DNA of 64,000 bases from an uncultured Clostridia bacterium (GTDB taxonomy: Bacteria; Bacillota; Clostridia; Christensenellales; CAG-917). The notes under the pieces were generated by a model, which was not told the origin of the DNA, ran no database searches, and saw only the letters and a program-made list of their open reading frames with translations. The stretch spans positions 62,001 through 126,000 of the forward strand of contig CAKQUX010000002.1 of assembly GCA_934277645.1 (NCBI GenBank), in the 5' to 3' direction. The position numbers and the translations under genes are program-made. Of the stretch, positions 25,212 through 33,151 are shown in pieces. Each line of letters starts with the position of its first letter. Position 1 is the stretch's first letter.

Positions 25212-26065
25212 ACTTCTACCTCCCCGTTAAAGACGACTTCGGCTTTGCCTGTCATCATAACACGTTCGTCTGTATAATTTATGACGAGTTGCCCGCCGAT
25301 AAGGTCGACGGTTACGTCCTCGCCTTTTACTGCGTATCCGTTAAGCACGCTCGCCACCGCCGCGGCGCATGCGCCCGTTCCGCAAGCAAGCGTTTCGCCC
25401 GAACCGCGCTCCCACACTCTCATTTTTATATGGTTGCGTCCGAGAACTTCGATAAACTCCGTATTTACTCTGTCCGGAAAGTATTCGGCGTTTTCAAATT
25501 TAGGTCCTATCTTTTCGATTTCAAGCGTATCTAAACCATTAAGCCAAGGCGCGTCGGACAAAAAGACTACGCAATGCGGATTTCCCATAGAAACACAGGT
25601 GACTTTATATTCCGCCCCGTCAACGATCACAGGCTTTTTAACGACTGCGCCGTCAAAAGTTGTAGGTATCTTTCTGCCGTCAAGCTCCGCCTTACCCATG
25701 TTGACTTTCACCGTATCAACTTTGCCGTCTTTTACGGTTAAAGCAAGATATTTTATGCCCGAAAGCGTTTCGACGCTGATTTCGGTTTTAGAAACGATGC
25801 CGTTGTCGTAAAGATATTTACCCACGCATCTTATGGCGTTGCCGCACATTTTGCCTTCACTGCCGTCAAGATTGAACATGCGCATTTTGGCGTCCGCGAC
25901 GGAAGACGGACAAATCAAAACTATGCCGTCGCCGCCTATGCCGAAATGTCTGTCGCTAAGTCTTATCGCGAGTTCTTCGGGATTGTCGATTTTCGTTTTA
26001 AAGCAATCGAAATAAATATAATCGTTGCCGATGCCTTGCATCTTTGTAAAAGGTAATTTCGTCAT
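25208..26065 (-). CDS. dapF: Diaminopimelate epimerase
   Basis: Interconverts LL- and meso-diaminopimelate by a cofactor-free two-base mechanism. The two catalytic cysteines are in KMCGNAIRC and LACGTGACA; N-terminus FTKMQGIGNDYIYFD is typical; 285 residues. First gene of dapF-guaA-dapL; GAGGA precedes the ATG. Confidence 0.96.
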   Translation of the reverse strand: MTKLPFTKMQGIGNDYIYFDCFKTKIDNPEELAIRLSDRHFGIGGDGIVLICPSSVADAKMRMFNLDGSEGKMCGNAIRCVGKYLYDNGIVSKTEISVETLSGIKYLALTVKDGKVDTVKVNMGKAELDGRKIPTTFDGAVVKKPVIVDGAEYKVTCVSMGNPHCVVFLSDAPWLNGLDTLEIEKIGPKFENAEYFPDRVNTEFIEVLGRNHIKMRVWERGSGETLACGTGACAAAVASVLNGYAVKGEDVTVDLIGGQLVINYTDERVMMTGKAEVVFNGEVEV

Positions 26066-26121
26066 AATTCCTCAAAAATTTTCTTTATTTAATGATAATA
26101 CATTTGAAAATTTTTGTAAAT

Positions 26122-26143
26122 AAAAAACCCCGTCTTCGGGGTA
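26122..26143 (-). terminator. Terminator after the membrane/coiled-coil gene
   Basis: CCCCG / CGGGG stem with a 4-base loop followed by a T-run on the minus strand. Confidence 0.88.
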
Positions 26144-26151
26144 ATTTATTA

Positions 26152-27213
26152 TCATCTTAAAAATCTTTTTGGTTTTTTGTTTTCTCTTCCGTCAATGTCG
26201 TCGCACGCCGCTTTCGCTTTAAGCTCGGTTTCGTCGACTTTTGAAATCGTTTCTGCCGTGGCGACACTAGGCTTCGATTCTTCTCGTTTTTTCATCAGTC
26301 TGATTTTGCGTTTCGGCAAAGTCGGGACTTCCAGTTCTTCAAGCTCTTTCTCTGCACTCTCGTTTTGTTGCAACTCTAACGCCAATTCGTTTACAAGCCT
26401 GTCGAATTTTCTTTCCGAAAGGGTTTGCCTTTTTGTCGACGCCGCCATATCTTCCGCATTGCTTGCCGCATTGCTTGCCGTATTATCGACTACGGTTAAA
26501 GAGTCTTCGGTTTGAGACGCTGACTTACTTGCCTTTCTCTCTTCTTTAAGACGCAATTTTTCTGCTTTCTTTTCTGCTTTTTCCTTTTTCTTTGCCGCCT
26601 TTTCTTTGCTTTTTAAATTTCTTTTCTTTGCATAGGAAACGATATTCGTCAAAGTTTTACTTTCTTTTATTTTCTCGTCAACGGCTTCCTTTGCAATCTG
26701 CGCGCCGAGTTTAGCAAGTTTCGGAATGACGTTTGTCAAAATAAGCGTAACCAATTTAAACACGACGGTAAGCACGGCAAAAATTATTGTGAATATGCAA
26801 ACCAAAAGAGAAATCGTTCGGCTTATTTCACTTCCCGAAACGCTCGACAGAATAACGCCGATTGTCAAAACCGTATGTATGACGTTCAATATCGCCTTGA
26901 AGACCGATATGCCCGTTTTGTAAGTTTTTAAAAGCATACGCTTTTTCTTCTTCCCTAAAACCGCAAAAACAAACAAAACGACAAATATCAAAACGTATGC
27001 GCCGAGCGCGGCAATCGAAACGTAACGATAAACGGGATTGCCGAACTTTGAAAATATCGAATATATTAAAAACGCCGTGCTGAAAACAAGCGAAATAATC
27101 GTCCACGCAAGCGACAATTTTTTAAAGACGGCAATTTTGTCTTTAAGCTCTTGCATAGCCGTTTTTTTAGGCGCGGTGTCCTCTTTGAATTCTCCTTCGA
27201 TTATCTCAGCCAT
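26152..27213 (-). CDS. Membrane protein with long charged cytoplasmic tail
   Basis: I do not recognise a family. 353 residues: acidic N-terminus, a hydrophobic region with four predicted transmembrane helices (about residues 32-170), then a Lys/Glu-rich stretch (about 195-240, KEKAAKKKEKAEKKAEK) that looks like coiled coil, and a charged C-terminal part. A GGAG ribosome binding site and its own terminator support expression. It stands alone between the dapF operon and an intergenic gap, so context gives no function. Confidence 0.7.
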   Translation of the reverse strand: MAEIIEGEFKEDTAPKKTAMQELKDKIAVFKKLSLAWTIISLVFSTAFLIYSIFSKFGNPVYRYVSIAALGAYVLIFVVLFVFAVLGKKKKRMLLKTYKTGISVFKAILNVIHTVLTIGVILSSVSGSEISRTISLLVCIFTIIFAVLTVVFKLVTLILTNVIPKLAKLGAQIAKEAVDEKIKESKTLTNIVSYAKKRNLKSKEKAAKKKEKAEKKAEKLRLKEERKASKSASQTEDSLTVVDNTASNAASNAEDMAASTKRQTLSERKFDRLVNELALELQQNESAEKELEELEVPTLPKRKIRLMKKREESKPSVATAETISKVDETELKAKAACDDIDGRENKKPKRFLR

Positions 27214-27575
27214 ACGTCTCCTTTGTGTTTCTGCTTAGCGACTAAAACTTTGCGTTATCAATCTTTAATCGCCACTTGCAATATGCATCGCTAAATTCGC
27301 TACTTAGATAGTTTTGGTTTTCAAAACTTTTCGCACTGCTCGTCCGTCATAGTCACTAAATTAAATAGCGTCAAAATTCCGCCATTCAAGCTCAATCCTG
27401 TTTGCTCGTAATCTTATTAGAGTGATGTTTAATTTCAATATTGCAACGATTATGTCGTAGTTAAGCAAGTTAAAAAAAATAATCTTACTTTCTCTACGAT
27501 ATTCCCATTAAATTTTAATCGATTTTTTCGCATATTGCAACCCTATTTCCGTTTAAAGCAATTCCAATATAAAGC
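27214..27575. other. Gene-free stretch
   Basis: Apart from the presumed promoter of the gene at 27213 I see no gene, RNA motif or clear repeat here. The sequence is AT-rich and has no long frame with a ribosome binding site. Confidence 0.6.
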
Positions 27576-27599
27576 AAAAGACGGTTCACGCCGCCTTTT
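27576..27599 (-). terminator. Terminator after the opine-dehydrogenase-like gene
   Basis: AAAAGGCGG / CCGTCTTTT stem (one mismatch) with a short T-rich tail on the minus strand. Confidence 0.6.
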
Positions 27600-27635
27600 A
27601 AATGTTTAAAAGATTGTTTATCCGATAAATCTATT

Positions 27636-28736
27636 CTAATAGAAATTCTTTAAATCGTTTACGTCATTAAAACCGAATTTGCTTAAATCGAATTCTCTTT
27701 TCGTTTCCGTAAGACTATGATACCAATCCGAAACGGATAACATATGCGGACATGGTGTTCCTGTTAAATCGGCAAACGCAATTAAAATGTCAAGTCCGAA
27801 CGGAAAATCGGCCGTAAAATAGCGAGAACTTAAATCCGGAACGAGTTTGCCGTCTGGTTGTGCTTTCGACGGCGTAGTAAGTCCCTTCAAACTGTTTATG
27901 GATTTTAATTTCGCAGTCATTTCGGTTACGCTTTTGCTTTCATAATGCTTTAAAAGCGGAACTATATCGTCGACTTTCATTCCGTTTTTATTTAAAACGC
28001 CGATTATATCAAATAACTCGTTGTCCATTTTTTCAAGCAAACAAGAAGTTTCGTCCGTCCAATGCTCATAAAAAAGCGGCAACTTGTCATAGCCGTTTTC
28101 GTCGCCGCCGACATAATCTTTGAAAATCGTAAATAGCCTTGACGTATGTAAAATAGGATTCGAGTTTATCAGCGTAACATTCAAATAACTACTTAGCGGC
28201 GCAACTTCTATACCGTATAATTCACCGATAACTTTGCACGCCTGCTCGTTAAACGCCTGCGGTACAGAAGCGACTTTAAGCATATTTCTGACGCCCGACT
28301 CGCATACTTCTTTCCCTGCTTCCGTTATTCTTGCCACCGAATGTACTCGTTGCAAACCGTTTATCGTACAGCCCTTTTTTAAAGCGTCTTTAAAATACAA
28401 TTCCGCTCCGCCGCTACCGGGAACAAAAACCAAATGCTGTCCGCTTTTTAACAGCGCAAGCAATTTGCTTGCAAACGACTCGAACACAAACGACGGAAAC
28501 GTTATGAATATCCATTCGGCATCGTCAATCGCTTCCGCTAGATTCGTCGTGACTTTTCGTATTTTTCCTGTAGTGTACGTTCTTTTATCGGAATTGTAAG
28601 CTCTCATATCTTTGTGATATCGAGCTTTCTTGTTTGAATTTAGATACAAGGTTACGTCGCTATCTTGTGAAAACTTCACCGAAAGCAATGACCCCATATT
28701 GCCACCGCCTAAGACGGCTATCTTTCGTTTTTGCAT
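27636..28736 (-). CDS. NAD(P)-dependent octopine/nopaline dehydrogenase-like enzyme
   Basis: 366 residues. N-terminal Rossmann fold with KIAVLGGGNMGSLLSVKF; the C-terminal half has the helical octopine-dehydrogenase-type domain with the NSNPILHTSR motif at about 205. Family members reductively join an amino acid and a keto acid, or are biosynthetic enzymes of opine-type metallophores. The substrate cannot be told. I start at the ATG at 28736, which has GGGGG at good spacing, instead of the in-frame TTG at 28748. It is divergently transcribed from a small XRE regulator and its promoter is occupied by operator-like palindromes, so it is probably tightly repressed until induced. Confidence 0.8.
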   Translation of the reverse strand: MQKRKIAVLGGGNMGSLLSVKFSQDSDVTLYLNSNKKARYHKDMRAYNSDKRTYTTGKIRKVTTNLAEAIDDAEWIFITFPSFVFESFASKLLALLKSGQHLVFVPGSGGAELYFKDALKKGCTINGLQRVHSVARITEAGKEVCESGVRNMLKVASVPQAFNEQACKVIGELYGIEVAPLSSYLNVTLINSNPILHTSRLFTIFKDYVGGDENGYDKLPLFYEHWTDETSCLLEKMDNELFDIIGVLNKNGMKVDDIVPLLKHYESKSVTEMTAKLKSINSLKGLTTPSKAQPDGKLVPDLSSRYFTADFPFGLDILIAFADLTGTPCPHMLSVSDWYHSLTETKREFDLSKFGFNDVNDLKNFY

Positions 28737-28762
28737 AAATGCCCCCAAAATGTCATATAAAT

Positions 28763-28842
28763 ATTGTAGTTTAAGAATTCTTAAATGTCAATATTTATGT
28801 AAGTTTTCTTAAACAACAAACTTTACTTTAAGAATTCTTATA
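28763..28842. promoter_or_regulatory. Divergent promoter region with three operator-like palindromes
   Basis: Minus strand: TTGACA (28791-28786), 17-base spacer, TACAAT (28768-28763). The spacer is almost filled by the 16-bp palindrome TTTAAGAATTCTTAAA (28770-28785). A second copy (one change) is at 28827-28842, over the XRE promoter, and a weaker one (TAAGTTTTCTTA) at 28800-28811. Centres are 28 and 29 bp apart, so they are regularly phased. XRE binding and autoregulation is the direct reading. Confidence 0.8.
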
Positions 28843-28852
28843 TTATTACACT

Positions 28853-29068
28853 ATGGAAACAAACGTTATAGGAAAATCTATAAAAGAGTGTCGCCTGCTC
28901 GCCAAATTGACGCAAAAGGAACTCGCCGCAAAAATCGGCGTCAGTCATGCGGCAATCAGTTTTTGGGAAAACGGCGTTAATATTCCGAACGTTGAGGATT
29001 GTTGGAAAATGGCGGACGCTTTGCACGTTTCTATCGACGAACTTATCGGCAGAACGTCTTGTATTTAA
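28853..29068 (+). CDS. Small XRE-family helix-turn-helix regulator
   Basis: 71 residues, consisting of one HTH domain: IKECRLLAKLTQKELAAKIGVSHAAISFWENGVNIPNVEDC is fully typical, and there is no sensor domain. The ATG has no Shine-Dalgarno; TATTAT (28841-28846) ends seven bases before the A of ATG, so a leaderless mRNA is predicted. An operator palindrome covers this promoter. It probably represses the opine-dehydrogenase-like gene and itself. Confidence 0.88.
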   Translation: METNVIGKSIKECRLLAKLTQKELAAKIGVSHAAISFWENGVNIPNVEDCWKMADALHVSIDELIGRTSCI

Positions 29069-29184
29069 TTTCTGCACAGCGTTTTTGTCACACCTTGCAC
29101 TTTAAAAGCAATTTTAAAATAAATATTGAAAAATCTAAAATCCGAATCTAAAAATCTAAAAATTGAATCTAAAAAAACAAAAAT

Positions 29185-29214
29185 AAAACCCACCGACGAA
29201 TTTCGGCGGGTTTT
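29185..29214. terminator. Bidirectional terminator between the XRE and MFS genes
   Basis: AAAACCCaCCG / CGGcGGGTTTT stem, A-run on one side and T-run on the other, so it can serve both converging genes. On both sides there are short AT-rich direct repeats (AATCTAAAA and TTTAGCTTAA types). Confidence 0.8.
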
Positions 29215-29264
29215 GGTTTTAATTTAGCTTAGCTTTATTTAGCTTAATTTTGTTTAGCTAAATT

Positions 29265-31286
29265 TTAGTCAGCGGAATCCATAGAATCGAGACGAATTTG
29301 ACGTTTCTCTTCTTTGGTGAGCTTTTTGCCCTTTTGAATTTGCATGCTATCACCGTATCTGACAAAGAACATCAATACGATTGCGATAAATACGCAAATT
29401 GCCGAGTAAAGGAACAAGAATTTCATTCCGACACCATCCATAACAAGACCTGCGATAAACGGAGTGATTGCCTGCGCCGACATCGTTGCCGTGTAGTAGA
29501 AGCCCGTGTACTTTCCGCAATCTTCGGCTTTTGCAAGTTCAACGACCATAGGGAACGTGTTGACGTTTGCGATGATAAGTCCGAAACCTGCGATAAGATA
29601 GAAGAGCGCGAACAATACGGCAGGTATGATTTGTTTTTCGTTCGGTAATACGAATGCGAGTATCAAGATAAACGAAACGACTGCCATCGCGAAGCCTATC
29701 ATAATAGATTTACGACGTCCTATCTTTGCCGCAAGATATCCGACAGGAATAAACGCTATTGCGCTGACGCCCATAGATACGCCCGAGATAATAGATGCAA
29801 CCGATGCTTTAAGGTTCAACGCTTTTACGCAGTAAACCGAAAGGTTTGATGAAACCGCGTTGTAACCCATAAACCACATAAAGATAGATGCAAGAATCAA
29901 AATGAAAGACGTAAACTTTGCTTTTTCAAGTTTTGCCTTGCGTTCTTCAGGTGACAAATCTTTGTACTTTTCGTTGAAGCGGCGTTCCATCTTTTCGGTG
30001 AACGACAAACGCTTTTTAGGAGCTTCGACCTTTGCCGTAGCTTCTCCGTCTGCGTTTTCACCCGCTTCGGTTTGACATACGAGTTCGTTTGGAAGTTCGG
30101 CGATTTCTTCATCGATTTTTTGAAGTTCTTCCTTTTCTTCGTCTTCGTCGGTAACGTGGAACTCTTCGCAAATCTGACGGCATCCCTCGGCCATTTTCTT
30201 TTCGTTGACAAGCAACATAAAGCAAACGAGCAATACAATCATTCCGCAACCGACTGCGCCGAATATGATAGCGTAAGTATTAAGGCTTTCGAATATCAAC
30301 GCCACGGTATAAATGAGGAACGCTATTGCGCCGCCGATACCGCCCATAAGGTTTATCATTGCGTTACCTTGCGAACGGAGTGGCTTCGGAGTTACGTCAG
30401 GCATAAGCGCAACCGCAGGAGAACGGAACACTGCCATAGCAACAAGAGTGATAAGCAACACGACCATATAAAGAGCAAGACTCGTTATGCCTTGTTTGCT
30501 CGATATAACGGCTTCGTTTACTCTCTCGCTTATCCAAGCATTCATACCCGTAGCAACGTAAAGTTTGTAATCGCTGTTGCCTTTGATTATGTCTTTTACG
30601 AGTTTTTCGCCGTGTATGGTTTCGACCGTGTCGTTTTCGGTTACGGCTTTTCCGTCATAGGTGTAAGTCGTTCCGCCCATTCCAAGGAAACCGCTCTTTG
30701 CGACGAGCTTGTCGTCGTATCTGATTGCAAGATATTGTTCCTTAGAAATTTTTGCAGTTTCTTCGATATAAACTTTATCGTAATACTTGCTGTTTCCGTA
30801 GAACTCGTTAAGACGCACATCCATAAACTCATCGTCGTTGAGTTTTTGTTCATAGCTTGTTCTCACCGCATCGGAGCGAACAAGTTGTTTTTGCGCGGTA
30901 ACGGGAACAAATATCATAAACACGACTGCGGCAATCGTTCCGAACAAGATGAACGGAGTACGTCTGCCCCATTTGTTTACAAGTTTGCCGTGCGCCTTAT
31001 CGGAAAGTTTTCCGAACACAGGGAGCAAGAACAAGCTGAGAAGGTTGTCGAGTCCCATAATAAGACCACGAAGCGTGTTTGATAAGCCGAATGCGTTTTC
31101 GAGAAGAAGCGGCACGACAAAGTCGTACATCGTCCAGAAAATCATTATGATAGCGAAAGCAAAACCGACCTTTATGGTTTGAGGATAGTTAAGCTTCAAC
31201 TTTTTTTCCGGCTCGACGGCGACTTCGGCGACTGCACTCTCCGTTTCGGAAGCATTTTCGACCGTAGTCATTTCTTTTTCGTCCAT
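29265..31286 (-). CDS. MFS transporter, SLC45/GPH-like sugar type, with an extra loop domain
   Basis: 673 residues, about 12 transmembrane helices. N-terminal signature GLIMGLDNLLSLFLLPVFGKLSDK and the central FRSPAVALMPDVTPKPLRSQG with NLMGGIGGA are those of the SLC45/GPH disaccharide-type carriers. An insertion of about 135 mostly hydrophilic residues (about 130-265) separates the early helices, and the middle cytoplasmic loop is a long charged 100-residue segment. I use the ATG at 31286 with GGAG upstream. It is the last gene of the glycogen operon, so uptake of an oligosaccharide such as maltodextrin is the natural guess. Confidence 0.8.
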   Translation of the reverse strand: MDEKEMTTVENASETESAVAEVAVEPEKKLKLNYPQTIKVGFAFAIIMIFWTMYDFVVPLLLENAFGLSNTLRGLIMGLDNLLSLFLLPVFGKLSDKAHGKLVNKWGRRTPFILFGTIAAVVFMIFVPVTAQKQLVRSDAVRTSYEQKLNDDEFMDVRLNEFYGNSKYYDKVYIEETAKISKEQYLAIRYDDKLVAKSGFLGMGGTTYTYDGKAVTENDTVETIHGEKLVKDIIKGNSDYKLYVATGMNAWISERVNEAVISSKQGITSLALYMVVLLITLVAMAVFRSPAVALMPDVTPKPLRSQGNAMINLMGGIGGAIAFLIYTVALIFESLNTYAIIFGAVGCGMIVLLVCFMLLVNEKKMAEGCRQICEEFHVTDEDEEKEELQKIDEEIAELPNELVCQTEAGENADGEATAKVEAPKKRLSFTEKMERRFNEKYKDLSPEERKAKLEKAKFTSFILILASIFMWFMGYNAVSSNLSVYCVKALNLKASVASIISGVSMGVSAIAFIPVGYLAAKIGRRKSIMIGFAMAVVSFILILAFVLPNEKQIIPAVLFALFYLIAGFGLIIANVNTFPMVVELAKAEDCGKYTGFYYTATMSAQAITPFIAGLVMDGVGMKFLFLYSAICVFIAIVLMFFVRYGDSMQIQKGKKLTKEEKRQIRLDSMDSAD

Positions 31287-31342
31287 ATTTTTCTCCTTAT
31301 CAATACAACTATTATACAGCAATTTTTTTTCGCTGTAAATAC

Positions 31343-33151
31343 TTATTTTTTAGCGCTTTTAAGCACCGCAAAGCCGTATGGCTCGACGATAACTTCGTCT
31401 CTTACGACTTTGTCCGTCCACATATCGACGAATCTGCCGTCAAGACTTCTTTTTACGGTGTTAGGCGAATTGTTGACGTATACGTCAAGTCTTTTGCCGC
31501 CGTTTACCCTTACGAAATGAACAAGTTCGAGGTCATCGTCAAAATACGTCTCGCCTAAAATTTCATCGGGGAGCATTGCCCTTACATTGCCGAGTTTGCG
31601 ATAGAACTCAATAAGTTCTTTATCTTCAAATCCCCACGGATACGTTCTTCTGTTTATCGGGTCTTCATAACCGGTAAGCCCGGCTTCGTCGCCATAATAA
31701 ATGCACGGATTTCCCGGCAAGAAGTACAAAAGCGCAAGCGCGATTTTAAGCCGTCTTTTTGCTCTTTCCAAACACTCGCCCGTGAGTTTAACTGCCGCTC
31801 TTCCCTTTTTGTCAAGTCCGTCGATAGGATATTCCGCAAGCGTATTTAACACTCTTACGGTATCGTGACTACCGAGCATATTGAGCAACACGTCGAGCGA
31901 TTCTTTCGGATAGTTTTGCATTATCGAGCTAAGCCTGCCTTTAAGCTCGTAAACGTTGCCGTTTATCGCATACGCCAAAATGGCTTCTTTGAACGGATAA
32001 TTCATAACGCCGTCAAGCTGTCTGCCCATAAAATACGGACGCCATTCGCTGTAAGCGACTTTCGTCGAAGCGTCTTCCCAGACTTCGCCGATAAGCAGGC
32101 AGTCTTTGTCGGTCGATTTTACGCAATCGGCAAGAAGATAAACGAAATCAATCGGAAGTTCGTCTACAACGTCGAGACGCCAACCTTTTACGCCCAGATT
32201 CATCCATTTTTTAAGCACGCCGTCTTTGCCGAAAATCATCTTTCGATAATCTTCGTTGGACTTGTTTACCGTAGGCACTACGGTGCTGCCCCACCAGCAA
32301 TGATACTCGTCGGGGAATTTATAAAAATAATACCAGTCGTGATAAGGCGAATCTATACTTTGATACGCACCCACGCTGTCGTAACGTCCTTTTTTGTTGA
32401 AATAAACGCTGTCGCTTCCCGTGTGATTGAACACACCGTCAAGCATAACGTACATTCCTAAATCTTTTGCCGCGTCGATAAGTTGTTTAAATTCTTTTTC
32501 CGTGCCGAAAAGCGGGTCGATTTTGAAATAATCTCCCGTGTCGTATCTGTGATTTGAGAATGACTCGAAAATCGGGGAAAGATAAAGAATGGTCACCCCG
32601 AGCGACTTTAAATAATCAAGCTTTGAAATTATGCCTTTTATGTTTCCGCCGAAATAGTCGTTGGCGTAATACGGTTCGCCTTGATTGGCAACCGTCGGCA
32701 ATTCATACCAATCGGTATGCAAAAAACCGTCTTTGTCAAACGTATTGTCGCCGACCTTGCAAAATCTGTCGGCAAAAATGTGATAGATAATTCCGCCCTT
32801 TGCCCAATCGGGAGTTTTGTAGTCGATTTCACTGACCGTAAGTTGCCATTCGGGAAGCCATTCGCCGCAAACGGCAACGCCGTCGCCGCCTTGTCCGAAA
32901 TAGCAAATTCCGAGAGCGGCGTCCGCCTCGAATCTGTAATGATATATGCCCGACTTTTCGACTTTAAACGAAACGCACCAAACGTCTTCGGTTTTGCGCA
33001 TCATTTCATAGGTAAAGGTTTCGGAATCATTACGCAAAATAAAACGAACCCTCTTGGCGCCGAAACAGACGTCAAGAGGAAATTCGATATAGTTTTCTTT
33101 GCCTACGGCAGTTGCGCCGTAAGGCTTTTTATTTATTAAAGGATTATACAT
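31343..33151 (-). CDS. GH13 alpha-glycosidase (neopullulanase / maltodextrinase type)
   Basis: 602 residues: an N-terminal beta domain of about 120 residues, then the (beta/alpha)8 domain with the four GH13 blocks DGVFNHTG, GWRLDVVDE (nucleophile Asp), LIGEVWED (acid/base Glu) and NMLGSHD (transition-state Asp), then a C-terminal beta domain. All three catalytic residues are present. It probably trims short branches or maltodextrins released by glycogen phosphorylase. Its ATG overlaps the glgP stop (TAATG). Confidence 0.9.
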   Translation of the reverse strand: MYNPLINKKPYGATAVGKENYIEFPLDVCFGAKRVRFILRNDSETFTYEMMRKTEDVWCVSFKVEKSGIYHYRFEADAALGICYFGQGGDGVAVCGEWLPEWQLTVSEIDYKTPDWAKGGIIYHIFADRFCKVGDNTFDKDGFLHTDWYELPTVANQGEPYYANDYFGGNIKGIISKLDYLKSLGVTILYLSPIFESFSNHRYDTGDYFKIDPLFGTEKEFKQLIDAAKDLGMYVMLDGVFNHTGSDSVYFNKKGRYDSVGAYQSIDSPYHDWYYFYKFPDEYHCWWGSTVVPTVNKSNEDYRKMIFGKDGVLKKWMNLGVKGWRLDVVDELPIDFVYLLADCVKSTDKDCLLIGEVWEDASTKVAYSEWRPYFMGRQLDGVMNYPFKEAILAYAINGNVYELKGRLSSIMQNYPKESLDVLLNMLGSHDTVRVLNTLAEYPIDGLDKKGRAAVKLTGECLERAKRRLKIALALLYFLPGNPCIYYGDEAGLTGYEDPINRRTYPWGFEDKELIEFYRKLGNVRAMLPDEILGETYFDDDLELVHFVRVNGGKRLDVYVNNSPNTVKRSLDGRFVDMWTDKVVRDEVIVEPYGFAVLKSAKK

